The notes below the pieces were generated by a model. That model was not told the origin of the DNA. It did not search any database and saw nothing but the letters and a program-made list of their open reading frames with translations. A DNA stretch of 44,822 bases, from assembly GCA_002718035.1 (NCBI GenBank), contig PBCX01000011.1, positions 142,064 through 186,885 on the forward strand. Reading direction: 5' to 3'. Shown here one piece after another: positions 1-6,960 of the stretch. A program made the position numbers and the translations under genes. This stretch comes from Flavobacteriales bacterium. GTDB lineage: Bacteria; Bacteroidota; Bacteroidia; Flavobacteriales; TMED113. Within the stretch, counting starts at the first letter, position 1, and every line of letters begins with the position of its first letter.

Positions 1-976
1 TCATTCCGTCTTTATTATTTGTATATGGATCATCTCCCCAAACTGTTATAGCTAAATTTTGATTTTCAAAAACTTCAACACCAACTATATTATTGTTTTT
101 ATCAAATACTGCTATTTCATCTCCACTGTTCATTATTTGGCTTAATAAATTTTTCGAAAAACCTATTGTCATATTGTTATTTGTAAATTTAGGTGCTAGA
201 AAGTGAAATGGTTGATTTCTTGAATTATCATAAAAATATCTATTGTTCTCCTCATTTATATTTTGAAATGTAAAATTAAAATCTGAGTTTGATTTTACTG
301 CATAAGCTTCACCTGGCTCAAAATACTGAATAGTATTGATTGATAAAAATGGCCAAAATACATTAGCATTCTCATCCTTGACTAGAATAATATTTTCTAT
401 AACAGGAGAGAAATTTTCTTCGATCAGTTTTGGCTCATGATACAAACAACCTAAAATATTCCAATCCTCATATATTGTAACTGTAGGATTTATTTGTTTG
501 TATCCTTGAATATTTAAAGTTTGACTTGAGTTCATTTTAATTTGATAACCTTCTCCAAGTGTGTGGGTATTAACTCCGTTTATGCCGAAATAAGGCCAAT
601 ATACTTCTCCATATTGATCCTTTAAAATTATAACTTCGTTATTAATGGCTTCAAAAATCTCTTCCATCTCAGAGTTTTTTGGTGATAGATATGTTGACCA
701 ATAACTCCATCCCTCTGGAAGGTCTATTTGTTGATTAAATAATACACAATCATAATGACAATATAATTCTGATGCAATATTTTGAAATCCTTGATATAAA
801 AAATGGTTTTGTTGTTCATATGGATATACAATAACTTCTCCAATTGTATATGAAACTGATTTATCATTTAAAAAAAAATTTCCAGAAGATCCCAAAACAT
901 TAGCATCAAGAGTTTGTGAGAAAATAAATAAAGGAAAAGAAAGGAAACCTATAATTAGGTTAGTATATAATTTCAT
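1..976 (-). CDS. Secreted surface protein with a duplicated domain (C-terminus outside window)
   Basis: The frame is open from an ATG at 974-976 to the window edge, about 325 residues with no stop. It begins with a signal peptide (MKLYTNLIIGFLSFPLFIFSQ). Next comes a short segment of the 'SYTIGEV...LYQGFQ' kind, common at the N-terminus of T9SS cargo in Bacteroidota. Two copies of one roughly 75-residue domain follow. Copy 1 contains LPEGWSYWSTYLSP, VIILKDQYGEVYWPYFGING and GEGYQIK; copy 2 contains YEDWNILGC, IILVKDENANVFWPFLSIN and PGEAYAVK. A sorting domain would lie beyond the edge and cannot be seen. The start codon overlaps the stop of the preceding gene (ATGA), so the two are probably co-transcribed and translationally coupled. 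I recognise the domain type from marine flavobacterial surface proteins but know no function for it. Confidence 0.8.
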   Translation of the reverse strand, partial: MKLYTNLIIGFLSFPLFIFSQTLDANVLGSSGNFFLNDKSVSYTIGEVIVYPYEQQNHFLYQGFQNIASELYCHYDCVLFNQQIDLPEGWSYWSTYLSPKNSEMEEIFEAINNEVIILKDQYGEVYWPYFGINGVNTHTLGEGYQIKMNSSQTLNIQGYKQINPTVTIYEDWNILGCLYHEPKLIEENFSPVIENIILVKDENANVFWPFLSINTIQYFEPGEAYAVKSNSDFNFTFQNINEENNRYFYDNSRNQPFHFLAPKFTNNNMTIGFSKNLLSQIMNSGDEIAVFDKNNNIVGVEVFENQNLAITVWGDDPYTNNKDGM

Positions 977-1986
977 TGTTGTGAAATTGTTTCCTGAATT
1001 TGCGAAATTAAATTAGTAAGATTTATAATTTGATTTTGCATTGATTCTAATTGAGTTTGCAAACTTATATTTTCATATATGGTTTCTTCAAGTGCTGATA
1101 ATACAGTATTAATTATATCAATTTGATTTTGCATATTTCCGTTACTTGTATTCACAATATCTTGTAGAACATAATAAGCATCAGAGTTTAAATTGACATT
1201 ACTTTGTAAGTTTGAAATGTCAGTTAATATATTATCAACTTCAGATTGAAAATAATTTATATTTTCAGTAAATGCTGAATTCATTTGAAGAACAACATCA
1301 TCATCTCTTGAATCTACATAATTTTTAGTTGTTAGATTTGATGGTTCGTTTGGCTCAAGACTATTTATTCTACCTTGAATATTTAACTGATCTGAAGTCA
1401 TTTCTAAGAATAAATTCTGATTATTATAAAACTTTAAATCTTGATAATTGAATTGAACAATACTATTTTGGGTCCCAATTTCAATATCATCTGACGATAA
1501 ATCAATTTCACTAGATGTTATATTTATTCTATTTTGAGGGTTTGCAGGAGATATACTATTATTTTCTTCCACCCACCTATTATCTGCTGACGAATTAGAA
1601 TATAAAGCATAAGGAACACTCAATAATTGAGACTCACCAAAATCTATTGGAGGCTGAGGTCCGTCGTTATCAAAATCAATATCAACTGTCACAAAAATAG
1701 TTCCTTCGCCCCAATTAATATCTGAAAATAAATTATCACCTAATGATTGACCTTGACCAATAATAGAATTAAATAGTCCAAATTCATTAGTTTGAACCAT
1801 ATGACTCTCTTCCCAAGTGACATTTCCAGTTTCTAAAACTATCAATTTAAAAATAACTGTTAATTCTTGGTTGTCATACAACTGACCACCAGCATCTCTA
1901 ACAACAGCTTGATAATTTATACCCTGAGGGGCTTGTGAAAATATGAGAGAAGAAACAAAAAAAAATATTAATATTATTTTATTCAT
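973..1986 (-). CDS. Secreted protein with Bacteroidota N-terminal surface domain and coiled-coil tail
   Basis: 337 residues. Residues 1-18 form a signal peptide ending ...LIFSQ. Residues about 19-130 match a domain very common in Bacteroidota surface proteins: it opens with APQGINYQAVVRDAGG, has an NEFGLFNSIIGQG strand and closes with ESQLLSVPYALYS. The middle (about 130-225) is Asn/Ser-rich and ends in NLTTKNYVDSRDDDVV, which resembles the start of a trimeric phage-tail-like stalk. The last 110 residues are Gln/Asn/Leu-rich with heptad-like spacing and are probably coiled coil. There is no C-terminal sorting domain, so anchoring must be by another route or through the overlapping downstream gene at 1-976. 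It is probably an exposed stalk or adhesin-like protein; the function is unknown. Confidence 0.8.
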   Translation of the reverse strand: MNKIILIFFFVSSLIFSQAPQGINYQAVVRDAGGQLYDNQELTVIFKLIVLETGNVTWEESHMVQTNEFGLFNSIIGQGQSLGDNLFSDINWGEGTIFVTVDIDFDNDGPQPPIDFGESQLLSVPYALYSNSSADNRWVEENNSISPANPQNRINITSSEIDLSSDDIEIGTQNSIVQFNYQDLKFYNNQNLFLEMTSDQLNIQGRINSLEPNEPSNLTTKNYVDSRDDDVVLQMNSAFTENINYFQSEVDNILTDISNLQSNVNLNSDAYYVLQDIVNTSNGNMQNQIDIINTVLSALEETIYENISLQTQLESMQNQIINLTNLISQIQETISQQ

Positions 1987-2004
1987 ATCTAATTATTCAA
2001 AGTG

Positions 2005-2012
2005 CAAAAATA
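2005..2012 (-). promoter_or_regulatory. Candidate -7 promoter box for the surface-protein pair
   Basis: On the minus strand this reads TATTTTTG, a full match to the Bacteroidota -7 consensus TAnnTTTG, 18 bases before the ATG at 1986. No clear -33 TTG lies at the usual distance. The same octamer occurs just upstream of two other minus-strand transcription units here (12436-12443 and 30300-30307), which raises confidence a little; in such AT-rich DNA chance matches are still expected. Confidence 0.35.
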
Positions 2013-2127
2013 TCTCATAAATAGTTTTTAATTTTGTTTACCGATCTTAAGTTTTTAACATTTGATTATGAACAAATTTGATTTAATTATCTATTTGGAG
2101 TAACTTAAAAAAATATTATATATCAAC

Positions 2128-2535
2128 ATGAAGCATCTTAAGTATATTGTTTATTTATTTTTAATTTTTATATCATCATCTTGTGATAAAGAAAAAGAAG
2201 AAAAAATTAAACCAAATATAATCGTTGAAAATCCATCAAATGATTATTATTTAATTGGAGAAAGTATCCCTGTATCAATTACAATTAACCATGAAGAAAA
2301 TATAGATAACATAACCTATTATGAAATATTAAATTGTTCTGATGATAAATTTGATAGCTTCAATTTACTTGAATGGAAAAATGTTTACGAAACTAATTGG
2401 AGCTACTCTAAGACAATAGAAACAAATAAAATGTCAGAAAATATTGCTTGTTCTTGTAGAATACAAATTGAAGCAACTGCATTAAATAATACTGAAAGTA
2501 AAATTGATGTAAATTTTGAAATTTCTGTGTTGTAA
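2128..2535 (+). CDS. Small lipoprotein with an Ig-like domain
   Basis: 135 residues. The N-terminus is a lipoprotein signal (MKHLKYIVYLFLIFISSSC) with the lipobox Cys at residue 19 followed by a charged linker (DKEKEEKIKP). The rest alternates hydrophobic and polar residues as beta strands do: an opening strand IIVENPSNDYYLIGESIPVS and a closing ALNNTESKIDVNFEISVL. This suggests one Ig-like or cadherin-like sandwich of the kind found in small Bacteroidota lipoproteins. Three internal Cys (LNC, ACSC) could form disulfides. It is divergent from the secreted pair at 973-1986 and convergent with the photolyase gene. I do not recognise a family with a known function. Confidence 0.75.
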   Translation: MKHLKYIVYLFLIFISSSCDKEKEEKIKPNIIVENPSNDYYLIGESIPVSITINHEENIDNITYYEILNCSDDKFDSFNLLEWKNVYETNWSYSKTIETNKMSENIACSCRIQIEATALNNTESKIDVNFEISVL

Positions 2536-2569
2536 AACTGAATTAATTAATTGAAAACTAGATTGTATT

Positions 2570-4027
2570 TCATGATAATTTTCTAGGCCTAACATGAACT
2601 TTTAAAATCCGATTTGACTCCTCTTTTACATATTTATACTTACGAAATGACCAAAGGTTCTTAACCGTTTGCGTTCGCTTCAATTCAGGAGAGATGATTG
2701 GGTTAATGTAATGTTTAGGTATTTTTTCTCCACTTAAATCAATTTTTGTTAATTTCCATGGCTCATGTAATAAACTATTATTAATTTTCGCTAACTCTGG
2801 AACCCATTTTTTAATAAAAATTGAATCTGGATCTTTTTCTTTAGACTGCTTAATTGGATTATACACTCTAATTGAATTTATTCCTGTAACACCGGCCTGC
2901 ATTTGGAATTGCGTAAAATGAATGCCCGGCTCATAATCTAAAAAAAACTTAGATAAATGATGAACTCCTCTCCTCCAATCTTGTTCTAAATAATGACATA
3001 AAAAGGAAACTAGCATTGCCCTCATTCTAAAATTTAACCAACCTGTTTTTTTCAAGCAATTCATACAAGCATCAATAATTGGAAAACCTGTTTTTGCAGA
3101 AATCCACGACTCTAAATATATATCATTATTTGGATAAATTAGTTTTTCATATCCGCTATTAATACAAGTATGTTCATATGAACAATCAACCTCAAATTTT
3201 TGAATAAAATGTGAACGCCATTTAAGTCTAGCTAAAAAAGAATCAAAAGGCCTTTTATTTAGAAGGTAATTTCTTGAATTTTTAATTGATTGATAGACGT
3301 ACCTCATGCTCAAGTTCCCCCATGACAGATATGTAGATAGTCTACTACAAGAATATCTACTTTTTTCAGGAATAGAAATGTGATTATTATAATTAATAAA
3401 TCTTTTATTAATAAAAGAAGACAAATATTTCTTTGCAAACAATTCTCCGGCAGGCTGATAATAAGTGTTGTAATTCTTGTAGTTTGAAAAATCATCAATA
3501 CAGAATTGAAATTTTTTATAATCTAAATCAAAATTATTTACAGTAAAGACATTATTTATTACTTGAGAATTAACATATGTAAACCAATTTTTATCCCAAT
3601 TAATTCTATTGTCAATTCCCCTACAAACTCCTTGATTTTCAAATTCGACCCATTTAATATTTTTACTAATTAATGTTTTATGTAATTTTTTATCTCTATA
3701 CCAAGTAATGTTAATTCCTGTTTCCTGATAAGAAAAAATAATATTAATTTGATATATAGAAGTGATATGTTCAAAAAAAGCATTTGCATCGCTTTTAAAA
3801 ATATGTACTTTTCTTCTATACTTTTTTAAAGACCTGTTGATTTCTAAAATTGAATGATAAATAAACTGTTGATGCCTCAGGCTAGAGTCAGAAAAATTAA
3901 TAATCTTTGGCTCAAATAAATATACAATGATATAGTCTGTTTTCGCCTTTTCAGCTTCAAATAAAGGTTGATGATCAGTTGTTCTTAAATCTCTTTTTAA
4001 CCAAACTATATTTAACTTTTTTTTCAT
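2570..4027 (-). CDS. Photolyase/cryptochrome-family flavoprotein with divergent FAD-site motif
   Basis: 485 residues, normal length for the DNA photolyase/cryptochrome superfamily, whose members use FAD and light to repair pyrimidine dimers or to sense light. The alpha/beta antenna domain begins with WLKRDLR (residues 9-15). The helical FAD-binding domain includes TGWLNFRMRAML (about 328-339), DWRRG, and VYNPIKQS...FIKKWVPEL (about 396-412), matching the family's TGW..NR.R and NP..Q...FI..W.PEL blocks. The classical CPD-photolyase stretch ANNGGWQW is replaced by PGIHFTQFQMQAG (about 367-379). I recall this variant from a Bacteroidota/cyanobacterial branch often labelled only 'cryptochrome/photolyase family', so repair activity is inferred, not certain. 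The gene lies just after a tRNA-Val and its terminator, with no visible promoter. Confidence 0.88.
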   Translation of the reverse strand: MKKKLNIVWLKRDLRTTDHQPLFEAEKAKTDYIIVYLFEPKIINFSDSSLRHQQFIYHSILEINRSLKKYRRKVHIFKSDANAFFEHITSIYQINIIFSYQETGINITWYRDKKLHKTLISKNIKWVEFENQGVCRGIDNRINWDKNWFTYVNSQVINNVFTVNNFDLDYKKFQFCIDDFSNYKNYNTYYQPAGELFAKKYLSSFINKRFINYNNHISIPEKSRYSCSRLSTYLSWGNLSMRYVYQSIKNSRNYLLNKRPFDSFLARLKWRSHFIQKFEVDCSYEHTCINSGYEKLIYPNNDIYLESWISAKTGFPIIDACMNCLKKTGWLNFRMRAMLVSFLCHYLEQDWRRGVHHLSKFFLDYEPGIHFTQFQMQAGVTGINSIRVYNPIKQSKEKDPDSIFIKKWVPELAKINNSLLHEPWKLTKIDLSGEKIPKHYINPIISPELKRTQTVKNLWSFRKYKYVKEESNRILKVHVRPRKLS

Positions 4028-4030
4028 TTA

Positions 4031-4056
4031 AAATAAAAACCTCACAATTTGTGAGG
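4031..4056 (-). terminator. Intrinsic terminator after tRNA-Val(GAC)
   Basis: Read on the minus strand, a hairpin CCTCACAAATTGTGAGG (6-8 base pairs) is followed by TTTTTATTTT. It begins 7 bases after the tRNA's CCA end and its T-run stops only a few bases before the photolyase ATG at 4027. It therefore terminates the CNNM-tRNA transcript and at the same time sits in the photolyase leader. Confidence 0.85.
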
Positions 4057-4063
4057 CTAATTT

Positions 4064-4141
4064 TGGTGGACCATACTGGATTCGAACCAGTGACTTCTAC
4101 CCTGTCAAGGTAACACTCTAAACCAACTGAGTTAATGGTCC
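4064..4141 (-). tRNA. tRNA-Val(GAC)
   Basis: The minus strand folds into a full cloverleaf: acceptor GGACCAT/ATGGTCC, D arm around CTCAGTTGGTTTAGAG, anticodon stem TTACC/GGTAG with loop TTGACAG (anticodon GAC), and T arm ACTGG-TTCGAAT-CCAGT. The 3' CCA is encoded. The mature 5' end lies one base after the stop codon of the upstream CNNM gene, so it is very likely processed from that mRNA by RNase P. Confidence 0.95.
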
Positions 4142-4142
4142 T

Positions 4143-5198
4143 CTAATTTCTAAATTCACTTAATATATTTTCTTTTTTTTGCCTTTTTTTCCATCTTTCT
4201 TTAGCATACTCTTGCATATCAACAATCTCATCATTTTCATCAGTAATTTCCAAACCTAGCAAAGTCTCAACTACATCTTCCATTGTAACAACACCATCTA
4301 GTCCGCCATATTCATCAAGAACAATAGCAATATGCTCTTTATTTTCAACAAGTTGGTCCCAAAGATTTAATAATGTTACGTTATTTGGAATCTTTAAAAC
4401 TTCACGCTTAAAACTTTTAATTAATAAATTATTTTTTTCTTTTTTTGACAATTCTTCTAAAATATCTTGTAGGAGAATATACCCAGTAATTTTTTCATTT
4501 TGAATTGAAAATGTTGGAATTCTAGAGAAATTTAAATACTTACTTTGATTTTTAAAATCTTCTAAAGAAATATTTTCATCAACAGATTTAACAACAACTC
4601 TAGGTGTCATAATTTGAGTAACTTTTATTTTCTGAAGCTTTAATATATTTTGTATTATTTTATTTTCTTTTTCTGAAAAAACACCTTCATCTACACCAAT
4701 ATTCGCCAATGCTGCTATTTCTTCTCTACTTGTTGTATCCTCTTTTTTTTCCTTAGAAATAATATCCATTATTTTTGTAGAAAATATGACTAGTGGGTAA
4801 GTTAAAAATAACATTATTTTAATTATATGATATGTTACTTTCGACAAAGTCCTCCAATATCTCGCCCCCATTGTTTTGGGAATTATTTCTGTAATTACAA
4901 GAATTAAAATTGTTAGTATAACCGAAACAAGACCCAAAGAAGTATCTCCCCAAATCTTTACAGCTTGAGCGCCAACTCCTGCTGCACCAATTGTATGAGC
5001 TATTGTATTTAAAGAAAGTATAGCAGATAACGGCTTATCAATATTTGATTTTAGATCTAAAAAAGAATTTGCCCAATTTTCTTTTTCTTTAATTGTTGTT
5101 AAATATGTCTGAGGAGTAGATAATAAAACAGACTCTGTTAAAGAACATAAAAAAGAAACAATTAATGCAAGAAACAAATATGCTAATAATACACCCAT
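4143..5198 (-). CDS. CNNM/DUF21-CBS membrane protein (hemolysin C / CorC-related)
   Basis: 351 residues. The N-terminal half is a CNNM (DUF21) transmembrane domain with hydrophobic segments near residues 1-25, 55-75, 85-110 and 125-145, plus the typical SLTESVLLSTP and LSLNTIAHTIGAAGVGAQA. Then come EEIAALANIGVDEGVFSEKE and a pair of CBS domains (about 190-320), with TPRVVVKSVDE and AIVLDEYGGLDGVVTMEDVVE. Relatives are implicated in magnesium or other divalent-cation transport. The C-terminal CorC_HlyC domain of longer relatives is missing; the protein ends in a charged tail soon after the second CBS, which is normal for short flavobacterial forms. The tRNA-Val(GAC) starts one base after its stop codon. 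A 62-base gap separates it from crtZ upstream. Confidence 0.88.
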   Translation of the reverse strand: MGVLLAYLFLALIVSFLCSLTESVLLSTPQTYLTTIKEKENWANSFLDLKSNIDKPLSAILSLNTIAHTIGAAGVGAQAVKIWGDTSLGLVSVILTILILVITEIIPKTMGARYWRTLSKVTYHIIKIMLFLTYPLVIFSTKIMDIISKEKKEDTTSREEIAALANIGVDEGVFSEKENKIIQNILKLQKIKVTQIMTPRVVVKSVDENISLEDFKNQSKYLNFSRIPTFSIQNEKITGYILLQDILEELSKKEKNNLLIKSFKREVLKIPNNVTLLNLWDQLVENKEHIAIVLDEYGGLDGVVTMEDVVETLLGLEITDENDEIVDMQEYAKERWKKRQKKENILSEFRN

Positions 5199-5260
5199 GT
5201 TCTATAAAATTACAATTTCTTTGAAACTAATTACAATTATAAACTTAAGCAAACTCATGA

Positions 5261-5713
5261 TTATGAATTAAACCAATATTTTATTGGGAAAAATAACATA
5301 CCAAAATTTTCACCATTTTTTTTACCAATATTTTTATGATGAATTTTGTGCGCTCTTCTCAAACCATTTAAATACTTGGATTTAGTATTTCTAAATATTT
5401 TTGATCTTTGATGAATAAATAAATCATGTATAACAAAGTATGCAAATCCATACAAAGTAATACCTAACCCAACCCAAAACTCCCAACTGTAATCTGGCAA
5501 ACCCAATATAATTGTAGTTATACCTGGGACAGCAAATATGAAAAAAAAGCTATCATTTTTTTCAAATATTCGATTTTTCATAGGAAGATGGTGGTCTTTA
5601 TGTAAATACCATAGAAAACCATGCATTATATATTTGTGGGTAAACCATGCAACGAACTCCATAAACAAAAACGAAATGATAGTTATAATTATATTTAATA
5701 AAAAATCAGGCAT
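5261..5713 (-). CDS. crtZ: Beta-carotene 3-hydroxylase (CrtZ)
   Basis: A membrane di-iron hydroxylase of the fatty acid hydroxylase superfamily that adds 3-OH groups to beta-carotene rings, giving zeaxanthin. All His clusters are present: HKYIMH (26-31), HKDHH (38-42), HDLFIH (96-101) and HKIHH (122-126), with hydrophobic helices between them. It is 150 residues from the ATG at 5711-5713; a TTG directly before it, adjacent to the previous gene's stop TAA, would add one residue, but the ATG is the simpler start. It is the last gene of the crtI-crtB-unknown-crtZ operon. No lycopene cyclase (crtY), needed to make its substrate, is found in this window. Confidence 0.93.
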   Translation of the reverse strand: MPDFLLNIIITIISFLFMEFVAWFTHKYIMHGFLWYLHKDHHLPMKNRIFEKNDSFFFIFAVPGITTIILGLPDYSWEFWVGLGITLYGFAYFVIHDLFIHQRSKIFRNTKSKYLNGLRRAHKIHHKNIGKKNGENFGMLFFPIKYWFNS

Positions 5714-5716
5714 CAA

Positions 5717-6124
5717 TTATTTTAATACTTTTTTTTGAAAATCATCTCCATACTTACTTATATATAAACTATCCTTAATTAAGTTTCGATTATAATTTAA
5801 AAAAACAGGTGCATTCTTCTGTAAACTATAACGCAACCACCTACATTCAACAAAGTTAGGATTTTTATTAATAACATCATCTAACTTTTTACGTCCCTTT
5901 CTAAAAAAAGAAATCTTAGAAATTGGAGAATTAGCATATTTGGCCTTCAAAATTAAAGCTGCCCCTGAGTAAGCCTCACACTTTTTACTAATCTTTCCTT
6001 CACAAAAATCAATTAAAGAATCACACGAAACTTCTTGAATTACAGCTCTTTCAAAAATTTTTCTAAATTCGGTTTCTTGGGAATATATTAATGTAGATAA
6101 AATCGAAAAAAATAAAAGCCTCAT
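5717..6124 (-). CDS. Small secreted protein of unknown function in the carotenoid operon
   Basis: 135 residues with a probable signal peptide (MRLLFFSILSTLIYSQ). The mature part is about 120 residues, mostly helical in character, with three Cys (SCDSL, DFCEG, KKCEA) plus one in VECRWLRYSLQ. The segment KLDDVINKNPNFVECRWLRYSLQ looks like a tetratricopeptide-type helical repeat. Its ATG overlaps the crtB stop (ATGA) and its TAA directly abuts crtZ, so it is made together with the carotenoid enzymes. I recall similar small proteins between crtB and crtZ in other flavobacteria, but no experimental function. A structural or accessory role in carotenoid handling at the envelope is a guess from context. 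Confidence 0.8.
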   Translation of the reverse strand: MRLLFFSILSTLIYSQETEFRKIFERAVIQEVSCDSLIDFCEGKISKKCEAYSGAALILKAKYANSPISKISFFRKGRKKLDDVINKNPNFVECRWLRYSLQKNAPVFLNYNRNLIKDSLYISKYGDDFQKKVLK

Positions 6125-6960
6125 ATTGCACCAAATTTATTTAAAACAAAGGCCTTAATCATTAAAACAATTTTTTTAAAATTAGAAATTCTAATACGTT
6201 TTTCTAATATAACTTTAAAATCTAAAGATTTAATTTTATTAAATAAATTAAGGTAATATATATAAGCTATAAAAACTCCTAACTTAGAGCCTTCTGGCAA
6301 CATTTTGATTCCTAAATAACCTTTATCAAAATCTTTTTTAATGTCAGACTCAATTTCTTTTTTTTGACTGGTTGTGAAATTACTTAAATCAATATTTGGA
6401 AAATATGTTCTTCCTAAATCTTTATAGTCAGCTCTTATATCTCTTAAAAAATTTATTTTTTGAAAAGCTGATCCTAAACTTTTAGCATATGGGTAAAGTT
6501 TCATGTAAAGATTTTTATCCCCTTCAACAAAAACTTTAAGACACATTAACCCAATTACCTCAGCAGAACCTAAAATATATTTTTCGTACTCTTTTTGATC
6601 ATATATTTTGTTTACTTCTAAGTCCATTTTCATACTATGAATAAATTGATGTATTAAAATATGATCAATTTCATACTTATTTACAACATTTTGAAAACTA
6701 TTTAAAATAGGATTCATGCTTACTCCTTCTTCAATGGAATCAAAACAATTTTTTTCAAATCTATTTAAAATTTTAGATTTATTATATCCATGAAAACCAT
6801 CAACAATTTCATCAGCAAATCTTACAAATCCGTAAATACTATAAATAGGTGAATGGAATTTTTTTGATAACATTTTTATACCAAATGAAAAGCTAGTACT
6901 ATAACTTTTAGTTGTTAACTCACTACACTTTTTAGAAAGATTATCGAATTTTGATTTCAT
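6121..6960 (-). CDS. crtB: Phytoene synthase (CrtB)
   Basis: Condenses two geranylgeranyl diphosphates to phytoene, the first committed carotenoid step. 279 residues, normal for bacterial CrtB. Both Asp-rich, Mg-diphosphate-binding motifs are present: RFADEIVDGF (D50/E51...D54) and FLRDIRADYKDLGRTYFP (D174, D178). The squalene/phytoene synthase hallmarks YSTSFSFG (about 20-27) and LGSAFQKINFLRDI are also clear. The start overlaps the crtI stop by four bases (ATGA), and its own stop overlaps the next gene's start in the same way, giving a tightly coupled operon. Confidence 0.95.
   Translation of the reverse strand: MKSKFDNLSKKCSELTTKSYSTSFSFGIKMLSKKFHSPIYSIYGFVRFADEIVDGFHGYNKSKILNRFEKNCFDSIEEGVSMNPILNSFQNVVNKYEIDHILIHQFIHSMKMDLEVNKIYDQKEYEKYILGSAEVIGLMCLKVFVEGDKNLYMKLYPYAKSLGSAFQKINFLRDIRADYKDLGRTYFPNIDLSNFTTSQKKEIESDIKKDFDKGYLGIKMLPEGSKLGVFIAYIYYLNLFNKIKSLDFKVILEKRIRISNFKKIVLMIKAFVLNKFGAI

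Noticed and set aside
3310-3498. 62-codon minus-strand frame inside the photolyase gene
   Set aside because: Shadow frame of a well supported gene; no signal, motif or spacing of its own.
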